From NCBI GenBank assembly GCA_963736715.1, contig CAVTQA010000030.1:1-64000 (forward strand): a stretch of 64,000 bases of DNA. Reading direction: 5' to 3'. The notes below the pieces were generated by a model. That model had not been told where the DNA came from. It did not search any database and saw only the letters and a list, made by a program, of their open reading frames with translations. The translations under genes were made by a program, and so were the position numbers. Positions 18,378 through 27,121 of this stretch are shown piece after piece. The DNA is from AP-15 sp963736715. GTDB lineage: Bacteria > Pseudomonadota > Alphaproteobacteria > ATCC43930 > CGMCC-115725. The first letter of the stretch is position 1, and each line of letters begins with the position of its first letter.

Positions 18378-19115
18378 TTACGCGGTGCGGCGCTCGTCGT
18401 CTGGGTTCTTGACCTCGACCGGCGCGCTGCCTTGCGGCGTCGGCTCGTTGACGTATTTGAAGGCTGGCTCGCTGTTCCAGGGACCCCGCGCGTCGAGCTG
18501 GCCGTCCTTCGACAGGTTGAAGTAGAGATCGACCGTCTCGTCCGGCTTCACATAGCCAAAATTGGGATCGGTCAGCTTGCCGAGCGACTCGAGCGCTTTC
18601 ATGAACATGTTGGTGTGCGAGATCTCGCGGGTCAAAAGGAAGGTCAGCGCCTTCTTGCTGCCCTCGTCCGGCGAGAGCTTGATGAGCGCCTCGTAGGTCT
18701 GCCGCGCGCCCGCCTCGGCGGCGATGTCGGCGCGCAAATCCCGCACTACGTTGCCGCCCTCGTTGACATAGGCCGAAGTCCAGGCCTGCCCGTTGCTGTC
18801 GACGAGATGCGGCCCGACGCCGCGGACCGCGAAGAGCGTGCTCTTGTAAGCGGCGTCCCTGGCGTCGCTCTTTTCGGTGTGCTGCTCGATCATCCGTCCG
18901 ACCATCTCGAGATGGCTGAACTCTTCGAGCGCGATGTCGTGCAGCATGTCGCGGATCGCCGGGTCCTCGACATGGAAGGACTGGGTCCAGTAGGTGAGCG
19001 CGGCGCTCAGCTCGCCGGTAGCGCCGCCGAACTGCTCCAGCAGCATCTCGCCGAAGCGCGGATCGGCGCCCTGGACCTTGACGTCGTACATCAGTTCCTT
19101 GCGGTGGAAGAACAT
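18378..19115 (-). CDS. Manganese (non-haem) catalase
   Basis: A 245-residue ferritin-fold protein starting MFFHRKELMYDVKVQGADP. Metal ligands fall in LLEQFGGATGELSAALTYW, LHDIALEEFSHLEMVGRMIE, DIAAEAGARQTYEAL and TREISHTNMFMKAL, the Glu/His pattern of the di-manganese site. The enzyme disproportionates hydrogen peroxide in the cytoplasm. The start at 19115 is chosen for a GAGAGG site and the conserved N-terminus. Longer in-frame starts upstream lack family similarity. Operon with mntH. Confidence 0.9.
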   Translation of the reverse strand: MFFHRKELMYDVKVQGADPRFGEMLLEQFGGATGELSAALTYWTQSFHVEDPAIRDMLHDIALEEFSHLEMVGRMIEQHTEKSDARDAAYKSTLFAVRGVGPHLVDSNGQAWTSAYVNEGGNVVRDLRADIAAEAGARQTYEALIKLSPDEGSKKALTFLLTREISHTNMFMKALESLGKLTDPNFGYVKPDETVDLYFNLSKDGQLDARGPWNSEPAFKYVNEPTPQGSAPVEVKNPDDERRTA

Positions 19116-19368
19116 CGCAGACCTCTCGTGGGAAAAACTGTAGCTGCCGCCCGAACGCTTTCGCACGGCTGAGTCTCCCAACAGGGTTATTGCCGACGAG
19201 GTTCCGGTTTGCCGCACAGGGGTCGGGCGGCAGGTCGAATGCGCGCATCTCGCGAAAGGCGGCTGCCCCGTTAAAGGTGGCGGCCTAAGCTGCCCGCACC
19301 CGACCCGGCTCTGCTGCGGGACTGCAACAGGTCGCTCATTATGATAATGGTACCCGGTTCATGCTGGC

Positions 19369-20961
19369 GTGGGCGACGTGCGGATACATTACCGCTACCG
19401 GGGCAACGAGAAGATCTTCGACAAGCCGGCCGAGTCGGTGATCGTCGGCCGGCCACGCCACGGCGTGCAGGTCGATATCGATTTGACGCCGGATCTGCGC
19501 GTTTCACGGCCCCACGCGCGGATTTCGGTTGCCGAGGGCCACTACTGGATCGAAGACCTCGGCAGCGCCAATGGCACGGAAGTGGATGGGCGGCCGATAA
19601 AGGGGGTGGGTAAAGTCCGGCTCGAACCCGGCCAATGCATTCAAATCAGCGATACCAAGTTAACGGTCGATATTCCGGCCGGGGAGCCTGAACCCGAGCC
19701 CAGCTGGGCATCGGACGACCGGACCTTGGTCGACACCCATGATACGCGCCTCGATATCGCCGAAATGATCGATGCCGCAGCGCCCGTTTTCGAGCCGGGC
19801 AAGCCGATCGATCCGGATCGGGCGCAGGCACTGGCCCTGCTTTACGAGTTGCCACTTCAGTTCGGCGAGCAAACCGAGCTCGATGCGCTGTTTCAGACGA
19901 TAATCGAGCGGCTGGTGGCAATAATTCCGGCGGCGACCCGCGGCGCCCTATTGCTCGAGGATCCGACGAGCGGCGAGCTCCTGCTCAAGGCGCATGTTCC
20001 GGCGGGGCAGCCTTCGGTCAGCATGACCCTGGCGTCGACGACAATGTCGCGCCGCCAGGGATTTATCTGGCGCGAGGGTTTGGATCCCAGCCAAAGCCAG
20101 TTCTTGAACCGAATCAAGGCCGGCATGTACGTCCCGCTGATCTGGAAGGGCCGGGTATTGGGCGTGGCGTGCGTCGACAACAGCGATGGCGGGACGATCT
20201 TTACTGCCGACGATTTGCGCCTGATGCTTGCCGTAGCGCATTACGCCGCAATGGCGGCCATGCAAAACCAGCTGCAGAGCGAGCTTCAACGCAATGCGGC
20301 GCTGCTCGGTCGGCTGTTGACCAACTTTTCGCCGAAGATCCGGGATGCGCTGTTGTCGCGGGCAGCTCACGGGCGCCTGCGCCTCGGCGGCGAGCGGTCG
20401 GAGGTAGTCCTTCTCGCATCGGATATCCGCGGCTTTACATTACTGACCTCAGGCATGGATACCGACGATGTGATGGACCTGCTCAACGATTATATGTCGG
20501 CTCTGGTCGAGGCCATCTTCAAGCACGACGGTACTGTCGACAGGATTACCGGAGACGGCATCCTGGCGGTCTTCGGCAGTCCTGAGCCGGACCCGTTGCG
20601 GCACGAAAAGGCGGTGCGTGCGGCACTGGCGATGCAGTCCGCGATGATCGAAGTCAGCGAGAACCGCAGACGGCGCGGGCAGCGGATTTGCACGATCGGG
20701 ATCGGAGTTCACTGCGGCGAGGTGCTGCACGGGTTCATCGGCTCGAATGACCGCATGGAGCTGACGATCATCGGCGAAGCCGCCAATTGGACGGCGCGCT
20801 ATTGTGACGGCGCGGCGGGCGGGGAGATCCTGATCAGTCCGGCATTGCATCAGCATCTCTGGCGGCACATTGACGCCGAGTTGACCACGATCCTGACCAA
20901 GCACGAAGGCAGTCTCAGCGCCTACCGTCTTAAGGGCCTCAAGAGCGCTGCATCGAGCTAG
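19369..20961 (+). CDS. FHA-GAF-class III adenylate/guanylate cyclase
   Basis: A 530-residue cytoplasmic signalling protein. Residues about 1-105 form an FHA domain (SVIVGRPRHGVQVDI, RVSRPHARISV, DLGSANGTEVDG), which binds phosphothreonine. Residues about 155-310 are a GAF domain. Residues about 340-510 are a class III cyclase with metal-binding aspartates in LASDIRGFTLL and RITGDGILAVFG and the transition-state N and R in GEAANWTARY. It should make cAMP or another cyclic nucleotide; the base specificity is not decided here. Start GTG 19369. It converges on a kinase/phosphatase gene run; the FHA domain is an obvious candidate for a target of that kinase. Confidence 0.9.
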   Translation: MGDVRIHYRYRGNEKIFDKPAESVIVGRPRHGVQVDIDLTPDLRVSRPHARISVAEGHYWIEDLGSANGTEVDGRPIKGVGKVRLEPGQCIQISDTKLTVDIPAGEPEPEPSWASDDRTLVDTHDTRLDIAEMIDAAAPVFEPGKPIDPDRAQALALLYELPLQFGEQTELDALFQTIIERLVAIIPAATRGALLLEDPTSGELLLKAHVPAGQPSVSMTLASTTMSRRQGFIWREGLDPSQSQFLNRIKAGMYVPLIWKGRVLGVACVDNSDGGTIFTADDLRLMLAVAHYAAMAAMQNQLQSELQRNAALLGRLLTNFSPKIRDALLSRAAHGRLRLGGERSEVVLLASDIRGFTLLTSGMDTDDVMDLLNDYMSALVEAIFKHDGTVDRITGDGILAVFGSPEPDPLRHEKAVRAALAMQSAMIEVSENRRRRGQRICTIGIGVHCGEVLHGFIGSNDRMELTIIGEAANWTARYCDGAAGGEILISPALHQHLWRHIDAELTTILTKHEGSLSAYRLKGLKSAASS

Positions 20962-21000
20962 CGCCGAGTTCAATCGGATTCGAACCGAAGCCCCGGGTTG

Positions 21001-21091
21001 TCATTGCGAGCGAAGCGAAGCAATCTGAGGCCGATAACCGCTCGTCCGATAGGGATTGCTTCGTCGCACGAAGCGCTCCTCGCGATGACGC
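21001..21091. repeat. Dispersed palindromic repeat, family B
   Basis: TCATTGCGAGCGAAGCGAAG at the left and GCGCTCCTCGCGATGACGCA at the right are inverted halves around AGGGATTGCTTCGTCG. The same family occurs at 55751-55838, with a half copy at 25066-25094. It sits between the convergent cyclase and phosphatase genes and may serve as a bidirectional terminator. Confidence 0.8.
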
Positions 21092-21133
21092 AGTGCCAAT
21101 CTTGTCGAAAATCTCCTCTGGTTGCCGGCAAAT

Positions 21134-21859
21134 TCAGCTTGTGTATTCGACCACTACGGCACTGACGTTATCCCGCGCGCCCTGATCGAGCGCTCGCTCG
21201 ATCAGTCGGTCGGCCGTCGCCGCGATTGGGCACCCGGTCAATATGTCGGCTATCTCGGCGTCACTGAGGGCGCTGCTGAGCCCGTCCGAACAAAGCAGCA
21301 GAATGTCGCCTGGTTGGAGCCGGTCGCGCCTTTCTTCGAGCACCAGCTGGTCAAAGGCCCCGATCAGATTTGTCACGATGTTTGCCATCGGATGGGCCGC
21401 CGCCGCTTCCGGCAAAATCTCGCCGCGGTCGACCAGATCCTGGACATGGCTTTGGTCGCGGCTCAGCTGGCGCAACTGGCCGGCGCGCATCCGATACAAT
21501 CGGCTGTCCCCGGCCCACAGGCAGCAGCTTTGCTCATCCCCGATCAGCAGCACCGCCACCGTGCTGCCGATCAACGCATTCGGACCAATCGTTGCAGCCT
21601 TCGCCCGCACCTCGCGGTTGACTTCCGCGAGGCTCCCCTTCACCTCCTCCACCAGCGAGGGACCGGACAGCCCCGGATCCAAGTGGCGCAATGCCATGAT
21701 GATGCGGCTGCTCGCGTAGTCGCCGCGCTCGTGTCCTCCCGCGCCATCGGCAACCGCCCACAGGCCGATCTCGGCCCGCTCGAGCACAGCGTCCTCATTT
21801 CGCCGGCGCACCGTCCCCACATGGGTGCGTGCAGCGGAACGACAAGGCATCTCCTTCAA
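21134..21859 (-). CDS. PP2C-family Ser/Thr protein phosphatase
   Basis: A 241-residue protein phosphatase. Metal-binding motifs are visible: THVGTVRRRNEDAV, LWAVADGAGGHERGDYAS, CCLWAGDSRLYRMRAGQL, LLLCSDGLSSALSDAEI and GARDNVSAVVVEY. It should remove phosphate from Ser/Thr residues placed by the kinase two genes upstream. It is the last gene of the minus-strand run and is separated from the peptidoglycan-binding gene by 4 bases, so it is co-transcribed. Stp1/PppA-type phosphatases have this length and lack membrane segments, as here. Confidence 0.9.
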   Translation of the reverse strand: MKEMPCRSAARTHVGTVRRRNEDAVLERAEIGLWAVADGAGGHERGDYASSRIIMALRHLDPGLSGPSLVEEVKGSLAEVNREVRAKAATIGPNALIGSTVAVLLIGDEQSCCLWAGDSRLYRMRAGQLRQLSRDQSHVQDLVDRGEILPEAAAAHPMANIVTNLIGAFDQLVLEERRDRLQPGDILLLCSDGLSSALSDAEIADILTGCPIAATADRLIERALDQGARDNVSAVVVEYTS

Positions 21860-21863
21860 GCCT

Positions 21864-22580
21864 TCATTTCTGGGATTCTTGTTCGATCTTTAGTCGGCAA
21901 GTGAAGTAGTCCAGAACGCGAGCCTGCCGTTGCACTTCGCTCAGCGCAGACCCGCCGATATTGCCGGCAATCTGCCGCGCCTCGTTGAGGCGGTCTTTCA
22001 GCATCGAAACTGCGCGCGCGGTCGAACCGTCAAACCCTTCCTGCAGATATTTTTCGGGAGTGTACTGGGTCGCGCCGATCCGGAAATCTTCGGAATGAAA
22101 AGGGCATGCAGCGAAGCGATCGGAGGCCGGGGCCGCCGGCTGTACCGGCGCGACCGCAGCCGGCGGGGTCGCCGGGGTCGCTGGAAGAGCTTCCGGCTTT
22201 CTCTCACCCTCGAAAATGACCCGGGACGCTTCACTGCGCAAGCGCGTCAAGGCGGTCGCCGGGATTTTGCCGCCATTGACCAGATCGACTGGCGGCAGAC
22301 CGGTATCCTGCTGAAATTTGCGCCAGGCTCCGGTCGTTTGAGGGCCAATCACCCCGTCTATCGGCCCCGGTTCCATGCCGAGACGGAGCAGCATGAATTG
22401 AATTTCACGGACCAGCGAGGGAGTAACCTCGAGGTTTTCCGTCTTGGCAGCCACCTCGGCAGCGCACCAGCCCGCGAGCCCCAGCGGCATCGGCAAGGTC
22501 ACGACGGCCAGTGAAAAAATGGCGCACCGCACGATGTTACGCCCGTTCATTTTCCGCGTCCCCGACTCGTCGGCAATCAC
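21864..22580 (-). CDS. Exported peptidoglycan-binding domain protein
   Basis: Signal-peptide segment CAIFSLAVVTLPMPLGLAGW, then a peptidoglycan-binding domain (REIQFMLLRLGMEPGPIDGV, IGPQTTGAWRKFQQDTGLPP), a Pro/Ala-rich linker and an unassigned C-terminal region with two cysteines. The GTG at 22578-22580 overlaps the kinase stop (GTGA); ATG 22550 is an alternative start that places the signal peptide nearer the terminus. It is likely periplasmic. In this operon it may sense or anchor to the wall and link envelope state to the kinase; that is inference. Confidence 0.75.
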   Translation of the reverse strand: MIADESGTRKMNGRNIVRCAIFSLAVVTLPMPLGLAGWCAAEVAAKTENLEVTPSLVREIQFMLLRLGMEPGPIDGVIGPQTTGAWRKFQQDTGLPPVDLVNGGKIPATALTRLRSEASRVIFEGERKPEALPATPATPPAAVAPVQPAAPASDRFAACPFHSEDFRIGATQYTPEKYLQEGFDGSTARAVSMLKDRLNEARQIAGNIGGSALSEVQRQARVLDYFTCRLKIEQESQK

Positions 22581-23959
22581 TCCGCTCCGTGGGCATTGAG
22601 GAACGCCCTGCGCTCCCTTTCATCGGGGATGTGGTTAGCCAATACCAGGCATAATTTGGCCAGAGACTCGAATTTCCCCAGTTCTCGTTTTACGAGAATT
22701 CGGGCAATCGGGCCTATATAGCGAGTCAGGTCGGATTCTATCGCGACAATGCTTGCCGGGTTCGGCGATTTTGCGGAAGAAACGGTCGGTCGCTCGATCG
22801 TCTGTACCGGCGCCGGTGCGAGCGGCGGGCGCGGCCGGCCGAGCCCCGCAGCGGCGCGCTGACGTCCTCTCGCCAAGAACTCGGCGCGGTCTTTCGGGTC
22901 GGCCACTTGCCTGCCGAGCAACTCATATAAGGCCAGCAGATCGCTCGCGTTTCGGATAGCCCGCTTTACGGCGATCGACGCCATCGGGCCGATGAAGGTC
23001 GCCAGATCGCGCTCAGTCCCTCGCAGTAGTTCGGCGCTGAAAGTCACCTCGCCCGAGGTCGTTTGCGCCGCATTGCCAGCGAGTTGCGGCTGGGCTTCGG
23101 TTGTTACCGAGCCGCGGAGCTGCAGCTCCACCGGCAGGCGGGGCATTGCGTCGGCAACGGCTTTCGAGAACGCCGCAGCGTCGGCGTAGCGCTGCGCCGG
23201 CTCGAAGGCGAGCGACTTGGCGATGACGTGTTTCATTGCCTCGGGGATTGCCGGGTTCAACGCCCGTACATCCTCGGGCCCCCGCTTTTCCATAAAGGAC
23301 ATGATCTCGGTGAGGCTCTTGCCCCGGAACGGCTTCACCCCGGTCAGCATTTCAAACAAGATGACCCCGGTGGCGAACAGATCGGTGCGGTGATCGATCG
23401 GACCTCCGGACAGCTGCTCGGGCGCCATGTAGGCGGGCGTGCCCAACAAGTCGCCGACGATGGTGAATTCGGAAGCTTCGAGGCGGGCGATGCCGAAATC
23501 GGCGACCTTAACGTGATCGTCCTGCAATACCATAATGTTGGACGGTTTGATGTCGCGGTGGACGATCCCCTTCTCGTGGGCGAACCCGAGCGCGCTGAGC
23601 ACTTGGATTATGATCGCAACACTGCGGGCAGGTGCGAGCGGACCGGACGATTTGATGAGTTGATCGAGGCTGCGCCCCTCCACCAATTCCATGACGAGAA
23701 ACGGCATGCCGTTGTCGTCACCAAAATCCCAGATCGCGACGATATTCGGGTGGAACCGGCGCCCGGCGGCCCGCGCTTCGCGCCGGAAGCGTTCCAGCAG
23801 CTGTTCGCCTCCGCTGCCGGCGACCAGTTCGGGGCGCACGACCTTGATTGCGACGAGGCGATCGATTGCCGGGTCATGGGCGCGATAGACTTCGCCCATC
23901 GCTCCCGTGCCGAGCAATGCTTCGATGCGATAGCGGCCGATCGACCGGACAGTGTTCAT
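22577..23959 (-). CDS. Hanks-type Ser/Thr protein kinase with repeated C-terminal module
   Basis: About 460 residues from ATG 23957-23959 (MNTVRSIGRYRIEALLGTG). The kinase domain (about 8-270) is complete: GTGAMGEVYRAHD glycine loop, LVAIKVVRPE lysine, GIVHRDIKPSNIMVLQ catalytic loop, VADFGIARLE and TPAYMAPEQL. There is no membrane helix. The tail holds two copies of a roughly 43-residue helical module, one starting FIGPMASIAVKRA and one RYIGPIARILVKREL, each ending in an (E/R)xxFL motif. Similar modules occur at the C-termini of other bacterial kinases, and their function is not established. A GTG start at 24040 is possible but has no good ribosome site. It is followed by a wall-binding protein and PP2C phosphatase. 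Confidence 0.9.
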   Translation of the reverse strand: MNTVRSIGRYRIEALLGTGAMGEVYRAHDPAIDRLVAIKVVRPELVAGSGGEQLLERFRREARAAGRRFHPNIVAIWDFGDDNGMPFLVMELVEGRSLDQLIKSSGPLAPARSVAIIIQVLSALGFAHEKGIVHRDIKPSNIMVLQDDHVKVADFGIARLEASEFTIVGDLLGTPAYMAPEQLSGGPIDHRTDLFATGVILFEMLTGVKPFRGKSLTEIMSFMEKRGPEDVRALNPAIPEAMKHVIAKSLAFEPAQRYADAAAFSKAVADAMPRLPVELQLRGSVTTEAQPQLAGNAAQTTSGEVTFSAELLRGTERDLATFIGPMASIAVKRAIRNASDLLALYELLGRQVADPKDRAEFLARGRQRAAAGLGRPRPPLAPAPVQTIERPTVSSAKSPNPASIVAIESDLTRYIGPIARILVKRELGKFESLAKLCLVLANHIPDERERRAFLNAHGAE

Positions 23960-24085
23960 TTCTTGTAAAGATTTGTCTGGTGAGAGAATGGCCGCGCCCG
24001 GCACGCAATCAAGCGAAAATTGTCGTCGTCTTGTCGTCACTCCATTTTCGAACCACGGGCGCGGCAGGGCCGGATCCGGCCCGAG

Positions 24086-24964
24086 TCAGGTCTGCTCCTC
24101 CAACATGCTCATCGCATTCTGCAAGCTGCGCCTCATCCGGTTGAACGAGGCGGACAACGAGCCGATTTCGTCCCTGCTGTTGTGAACATATTCCGGCGCG
24201 TCGAGCTGCCCCATGCTGACCTTATCGGCCATCTCGGAGATTTCGGCTACCGGTCGCGTCACCAGCACCCGTAGCAAGACGTCGACAATGACGATCGTCA
24301 CGATAAAGGTTCCGGCCAAAGCCAGCATGAACCAGGACAGCGCCAGATAGGCGCGGGCCAGCGGCACGCCGAGCGGGATCGAGACGACCTGCGCGCCGAC
24401 AATTTCACCCAGTTTCCAGCCAAATCCGTTTTGCGAGCCATAGAGGTTGATCATCGTCGCAGGGGCATTCTCGGGTGTGCTGTGGCAGCTGAGGCAAACT
24501 TGGCTGCCGACTTTCAGCGGATGGGCGAGCGTCAGAAACTTCCCTCCCGGGGTGTCGCGGATCGTCTCCGTTTCCGACTTGCTGGGATCGTCGCGAAAAC
24601 CGTTGATGATGTCGGCTTCCCAATCCGCCGCCCGGTCGTTGACATTAGTCGGGTTCAGCGTCGGCTCGCGATAAGTGTATTCTGGTAATTTCTGCCGCAC
24701 CAATTTCAGAGTGGTTTGCGCTGCGAACGCTGAAACCGATTGCGGCAGAAACTGGATCTTCAGCTGCGGCTCGAGCAACGGCCAATTGTAGTCGGCGGTA
24801 TATTTGCGGATCGCCGACGCTCCTTCGATCATGATCCTCGCATTCTGCATGCTTTCTTCGAGCGCATTCTTGGTGAGGATCGTATAGGCGCCGGCCCCGG
24901 CCAACCCCAGCCCGACCAGAAATGCTCCGGATATCGCCAAATCTATTTTCCATCGTATCTTCAT
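24086..24964 (-). CDS. Membrane sensor with c-type haem (DUF3365-like) and HAMP domains
   Basis: A 292-residue membrane protein: helix 1 (about residues 8-28), a periplasmic domain of about 175 residues with CLSCHSTPENAP (CxxCH haem attachment, bases 24482-24496), helix 2 (about 205-228), then a HAMP domain (RVLVTRPVAEISEMADKVSM) ending soon after. The periplasmic part resembles DUF3365/Tll0287-type sensors, proposed to detect redox or gas ligands. There is no output domain: it stops after HAMP, so it probably acts on another protein. It is the first gene of the run with the kinase, about 126 bases upstream of it, which suggests it gates the kinase. That coupling is inferred. Confidence 0.8.
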   Translation of the reverse strand: MKIRWKIDLAISGAFLVGLGLAGAGAYTILTKNALEESMQNARIMIEGASAIRKYTADYNWPLLEPQLKIQFLPQSVSAFAAQTTLKLVRQKLPEYTYREPTLNPTNVNDRAADWEADIINGFRDDPSKSETETIRDTPGGKFLTLAHPLKVGSQVCLSCHSTPENAPATMINLYGSQNGFGWKLGEIVGAQVVSIPLGVPLARAYLALSWFMLALAGTFIVTIVIVDVLLRVLVTRPVAEISEMADKVSMGQLDAPEYVHNSRDEIGSLSASFNRMRRSLQNAMSMLEEQT

Positions 24965-25065
24965 GACCGGGACTTCGTTAATCTCGGAACAACTTGTGAG
25001 GCCGAGATCTTACAGTCGCGGATTCCGTTTTCAAAGCGCGGCGGTTATCCCCAGGGGACCCGAAT

Positions 25066-25094
25066 CGAGATTGCTTCGCTCGGCTGGCAATGAC
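25066..25094. repeat. Half copy of family B palindromic repeat
   Basis: CGAGATTGCTTCGCTCGGCT followed by GGCAATGAC matches the right half of the copy at 55751-55838. The left half is missing. It lies in the 208-base gap between the haem sensor and CoA-transferase genes, which holds no gene. Confidence 0.7.
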
Positions 25095-25173
25095 AATGAG
25101 TTGCTGTCAAGTGCGAGGCGGCATCGGGCGCCGAAGCAATCTTGTGTGACATGGCAATCGAAGGAGAGCGGGT

Positions 25174-26352
25174 GTGCCGCTGTCGGGATTGCGCGTGATC
25201 GACCTGACCCGCATCCTCGCTGGGCCATTCTGCACCATGCTGCTCGGCGACATGGGGGCCGAGGTCATCAAGATCGAAACGCCTGGCGAGGGCGACCCGG
25301 TGCGCCGGCAGGGTGTGATCCGAGATGGGCTCAGCTGGTATTTCGCCGGGTTCAACCGCAACAAGCGCTCGCTGACCCTCAACCTGCGGCACGAAGAGGG
25401 CCGTGAGGTGCTGGCCAAGCTGATCGCCGGCAGCGATGTGCTGGTCGAGAATTTTCGGCCCGGGGTCCTCGCCCGCATCGGCTTCGACGAGGCGCGGCTC
25501 AAGGTGTTGAACCCCGACCTCGTCTGCTGTCACATCACGGGCTTCGGCAACAGCGGGCCCTATCGCGATCGTCCTTCGTTCGATTTCATCGCCCAGGCGA
25601 TGAGCGGCTTCATGAGCGTTACCGGCGAGGTTGATGGTCCGCCGCTGCGCGCCGGCCCGCCGATCGGCGACCTCGTCGCTGGGCTCTACGCCGCGCTCGG
25701 GGTTTGCGCGGCGTTGGTGCGGCGCGGGCGGACCGGCCGCGGCGACACGATCGGGTCCAGCCTCAATAATGCTATGATCAGCATGCTCGGCTTTCTCGCT
25801 GCGAATTGTCTCGCAACCGGTCTGCAGCCGCCACGCTCCGGCAACGACCATGCGATCGTCTCGCCCTATGGCATGTTCCGCACCGCCGATGGCGAGGTGG
25901 CGATCGCACCGTCGAGCGAGGCGGTTTATTATCGGCTGCTCGACGCGATCGGCGCGCCCGAGTTGCGCAACCACCCGGATTTTCGGAGCAACGACGACCG
26001 TGTCCGCAACCGCCGGGCTATGAACGCAGCGATCGAGCAGAGGCTCGAGACGGCCGGCACCGAGTACTGGATCGAGAAACTCAACGCCGCCGGCGTGCCT
26101 TGCGACCGGGTCATGACGTTGCCGGAGGTCTTTGCGGATCCGCAGACCCGGGACCAGGAGATGGTTGTGGCTGCCGAGCACCCAGGACATGGAGAGGTCG
26201 AGATGCTCGGCTTCCCAATCAAATTTGCCGAGGCGCCATGCCGTATCCGCCGTCCCGCCCCCGACCTCGGCGCCGACAACGATGCGGTATTGCACGAGCT
26301 CGGCTATTCGACCGAGGAGATCGCCGGACTGCGCCGGAAGGGGGTCGTGTGA
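25174..26352 (+). CDS. Family III CoA-transferase (CaiB/BaiF type)
   Basis: A 392-residue enzyme. N-terminal GLRVIDLTRILAGPFCTMLL and GAEVIKIETPGEGD are hallmark motifs, and the catalytic aspartate is in PSFDFIAQAMSGFMSVTG. Enzymes of this family move CoA between carboxylic acids; known substrates include oxalate, carnitine, succinate and aromatic acids, and nothing here fixes the choice. GTG 25174 has GGAGAGCGG before it. The next gene starts 5 bases after the stop. Confidence 0.85.
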   Translation: MPLSGLRVIDLTRILAGPFCTMLLGDMGAEVIKIETPGEGDPVRRQGVIRDGLSWYFAGFNRNKRSLTLNLRHEEGREVLAKLIAGSDVLVENFRPGVLARIGFDEARLKVLNPDLVCCHITGFGNSGPYRDRPSFDFIAQAMSGFMSVTGEVDGPPLRAGPPIGDLVAGLYAALGVCAALVRRGRTGRGDTIGSSLNNAMISMLGFLAANCLATGLQPPRSGNDHAIVSPYGMFRTADGEVAIAPSSEAVYYRLLDAIGAPELRNHPDFRSNDDRVRNRRAMNAAIEQRLETAGTEYWIEKLNAAGVPCDRVMTLPEVFADPQTRDQEMVVAAEHPGHGEVEMLGFPIKFAEAPCRIRRPAPDLGADNDAVLHELGYSTEEIAGLRRKGVV

Positions 26353-26357
26353 GGCGC

Positions 26358-26933
26358 ATGCATTACGCCATCGGCGGCCTGCTCGCGGCGTTCATCATTT
26401 CCTGCTCGATTTCCTGCTCGCCGGCTCCGGAGACCAGTTTCACCCTCGCCAGCGTGACGCCGGCCCCAGCCAGCATCGATGCCGCGCTGGCGGGAGTCGC
26501 CGTCGAGCCGGCGAGCCGCGACCGCACGGTATACCCGCTGCCGCGCAGCCTTAGCCCGCTGCTGCCGCTGTGGCAGGCGGCCCTGGAGGACGCGGTCAGG
26601 AGACAGGGCATCTTTCGTCCGGACGCTACGCGGCGAGTGTCGCTCGTCGTCAAGGTTCTTGAGTTCTCGCTCTCGGGAAACATCTTGTCGGTGTTCGCCC
26701 GTTACCAGCTGTTCGATGTCCCCCCCGGCAACCCGGTCTTCAGCGCGGACCTCATGAGCAACGTAGGATTGAGCGGTCTTGCTACCGGGGTGACAAGCCT
26801 CGACGACCCGGCGGTCGCGACGCAGAACCGAACCCAGGTCATCCGAGCGATCCAGGACAACATCACGCAATTTCTCGACCAGCTCGCTGCCTTTGCGCGG
26901 CAGCCGCCCAGCGGCACGCCTCCGCGGCTCTGA
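26358..26933 (+). CDS. Predicted lipoprotein, ABC-transport-auxiliary-like
   Basis: A 191-residue protein with an N-terminal hydrophobic stretch and a lipobox-like cysteine near ISCSISCSPAP. The rest (VYPLPRSLSPLLPLWQAALE, RRVSLVVKVLEFSL) resembles envelope proteins that assist lipid or ABC transport systems, but the match is weak. It is translated right after the CoA-transferase (5-base gap), which suggests co-transcription without an obvious shared function. Confidence 0.5.
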   Translation: MHYAIGGLLAAFIISCSISCSPAPETSFTLASVTPAPASIDAALAGVAVEPASRDRTVYPLPRSLSPLLPLWQAALEDAVRRQGIFRPDATRRVSLVVKVLEFSLSGNILSVFARYQLFDVPPGNPVFSADLMSNVGLSGLATGVTSLDDPAVATQNRTQVIRAIQDNITQFLDQLAAFARQPPSGTPPRL

Positions 26934-27121
26934 GGGCCGGCAATCGAGGCGATCTGTCCCTGTAGCCATTGTTGCGCGGATTCCGGATGTATGTTAGGAA
27001 CCGCGCCGGTTTGGCGGGGCGCTTTTTGCGCAGGCGCATGTTGCCTGCCGCGATCCGATGACGGACGAAGAATGGCTGCTGCGGGGCGTTTGCCTGAGCG
27101 GCCGATGAGGATGTATTTCCA

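Noticed and set aside
19369..24964. Type VI secretion regulatory locus
   Set aside because: Kinase, PP2C and FHA proteins suggest it, but none of the structural T6SS genes (tss/tag, hcp, vgrG) is present.
25045..26295. Minus-strand frame of 416 codons over the CoA-transferase
   Set aside because: Shadow of the CoA-transferase gene, no domain.
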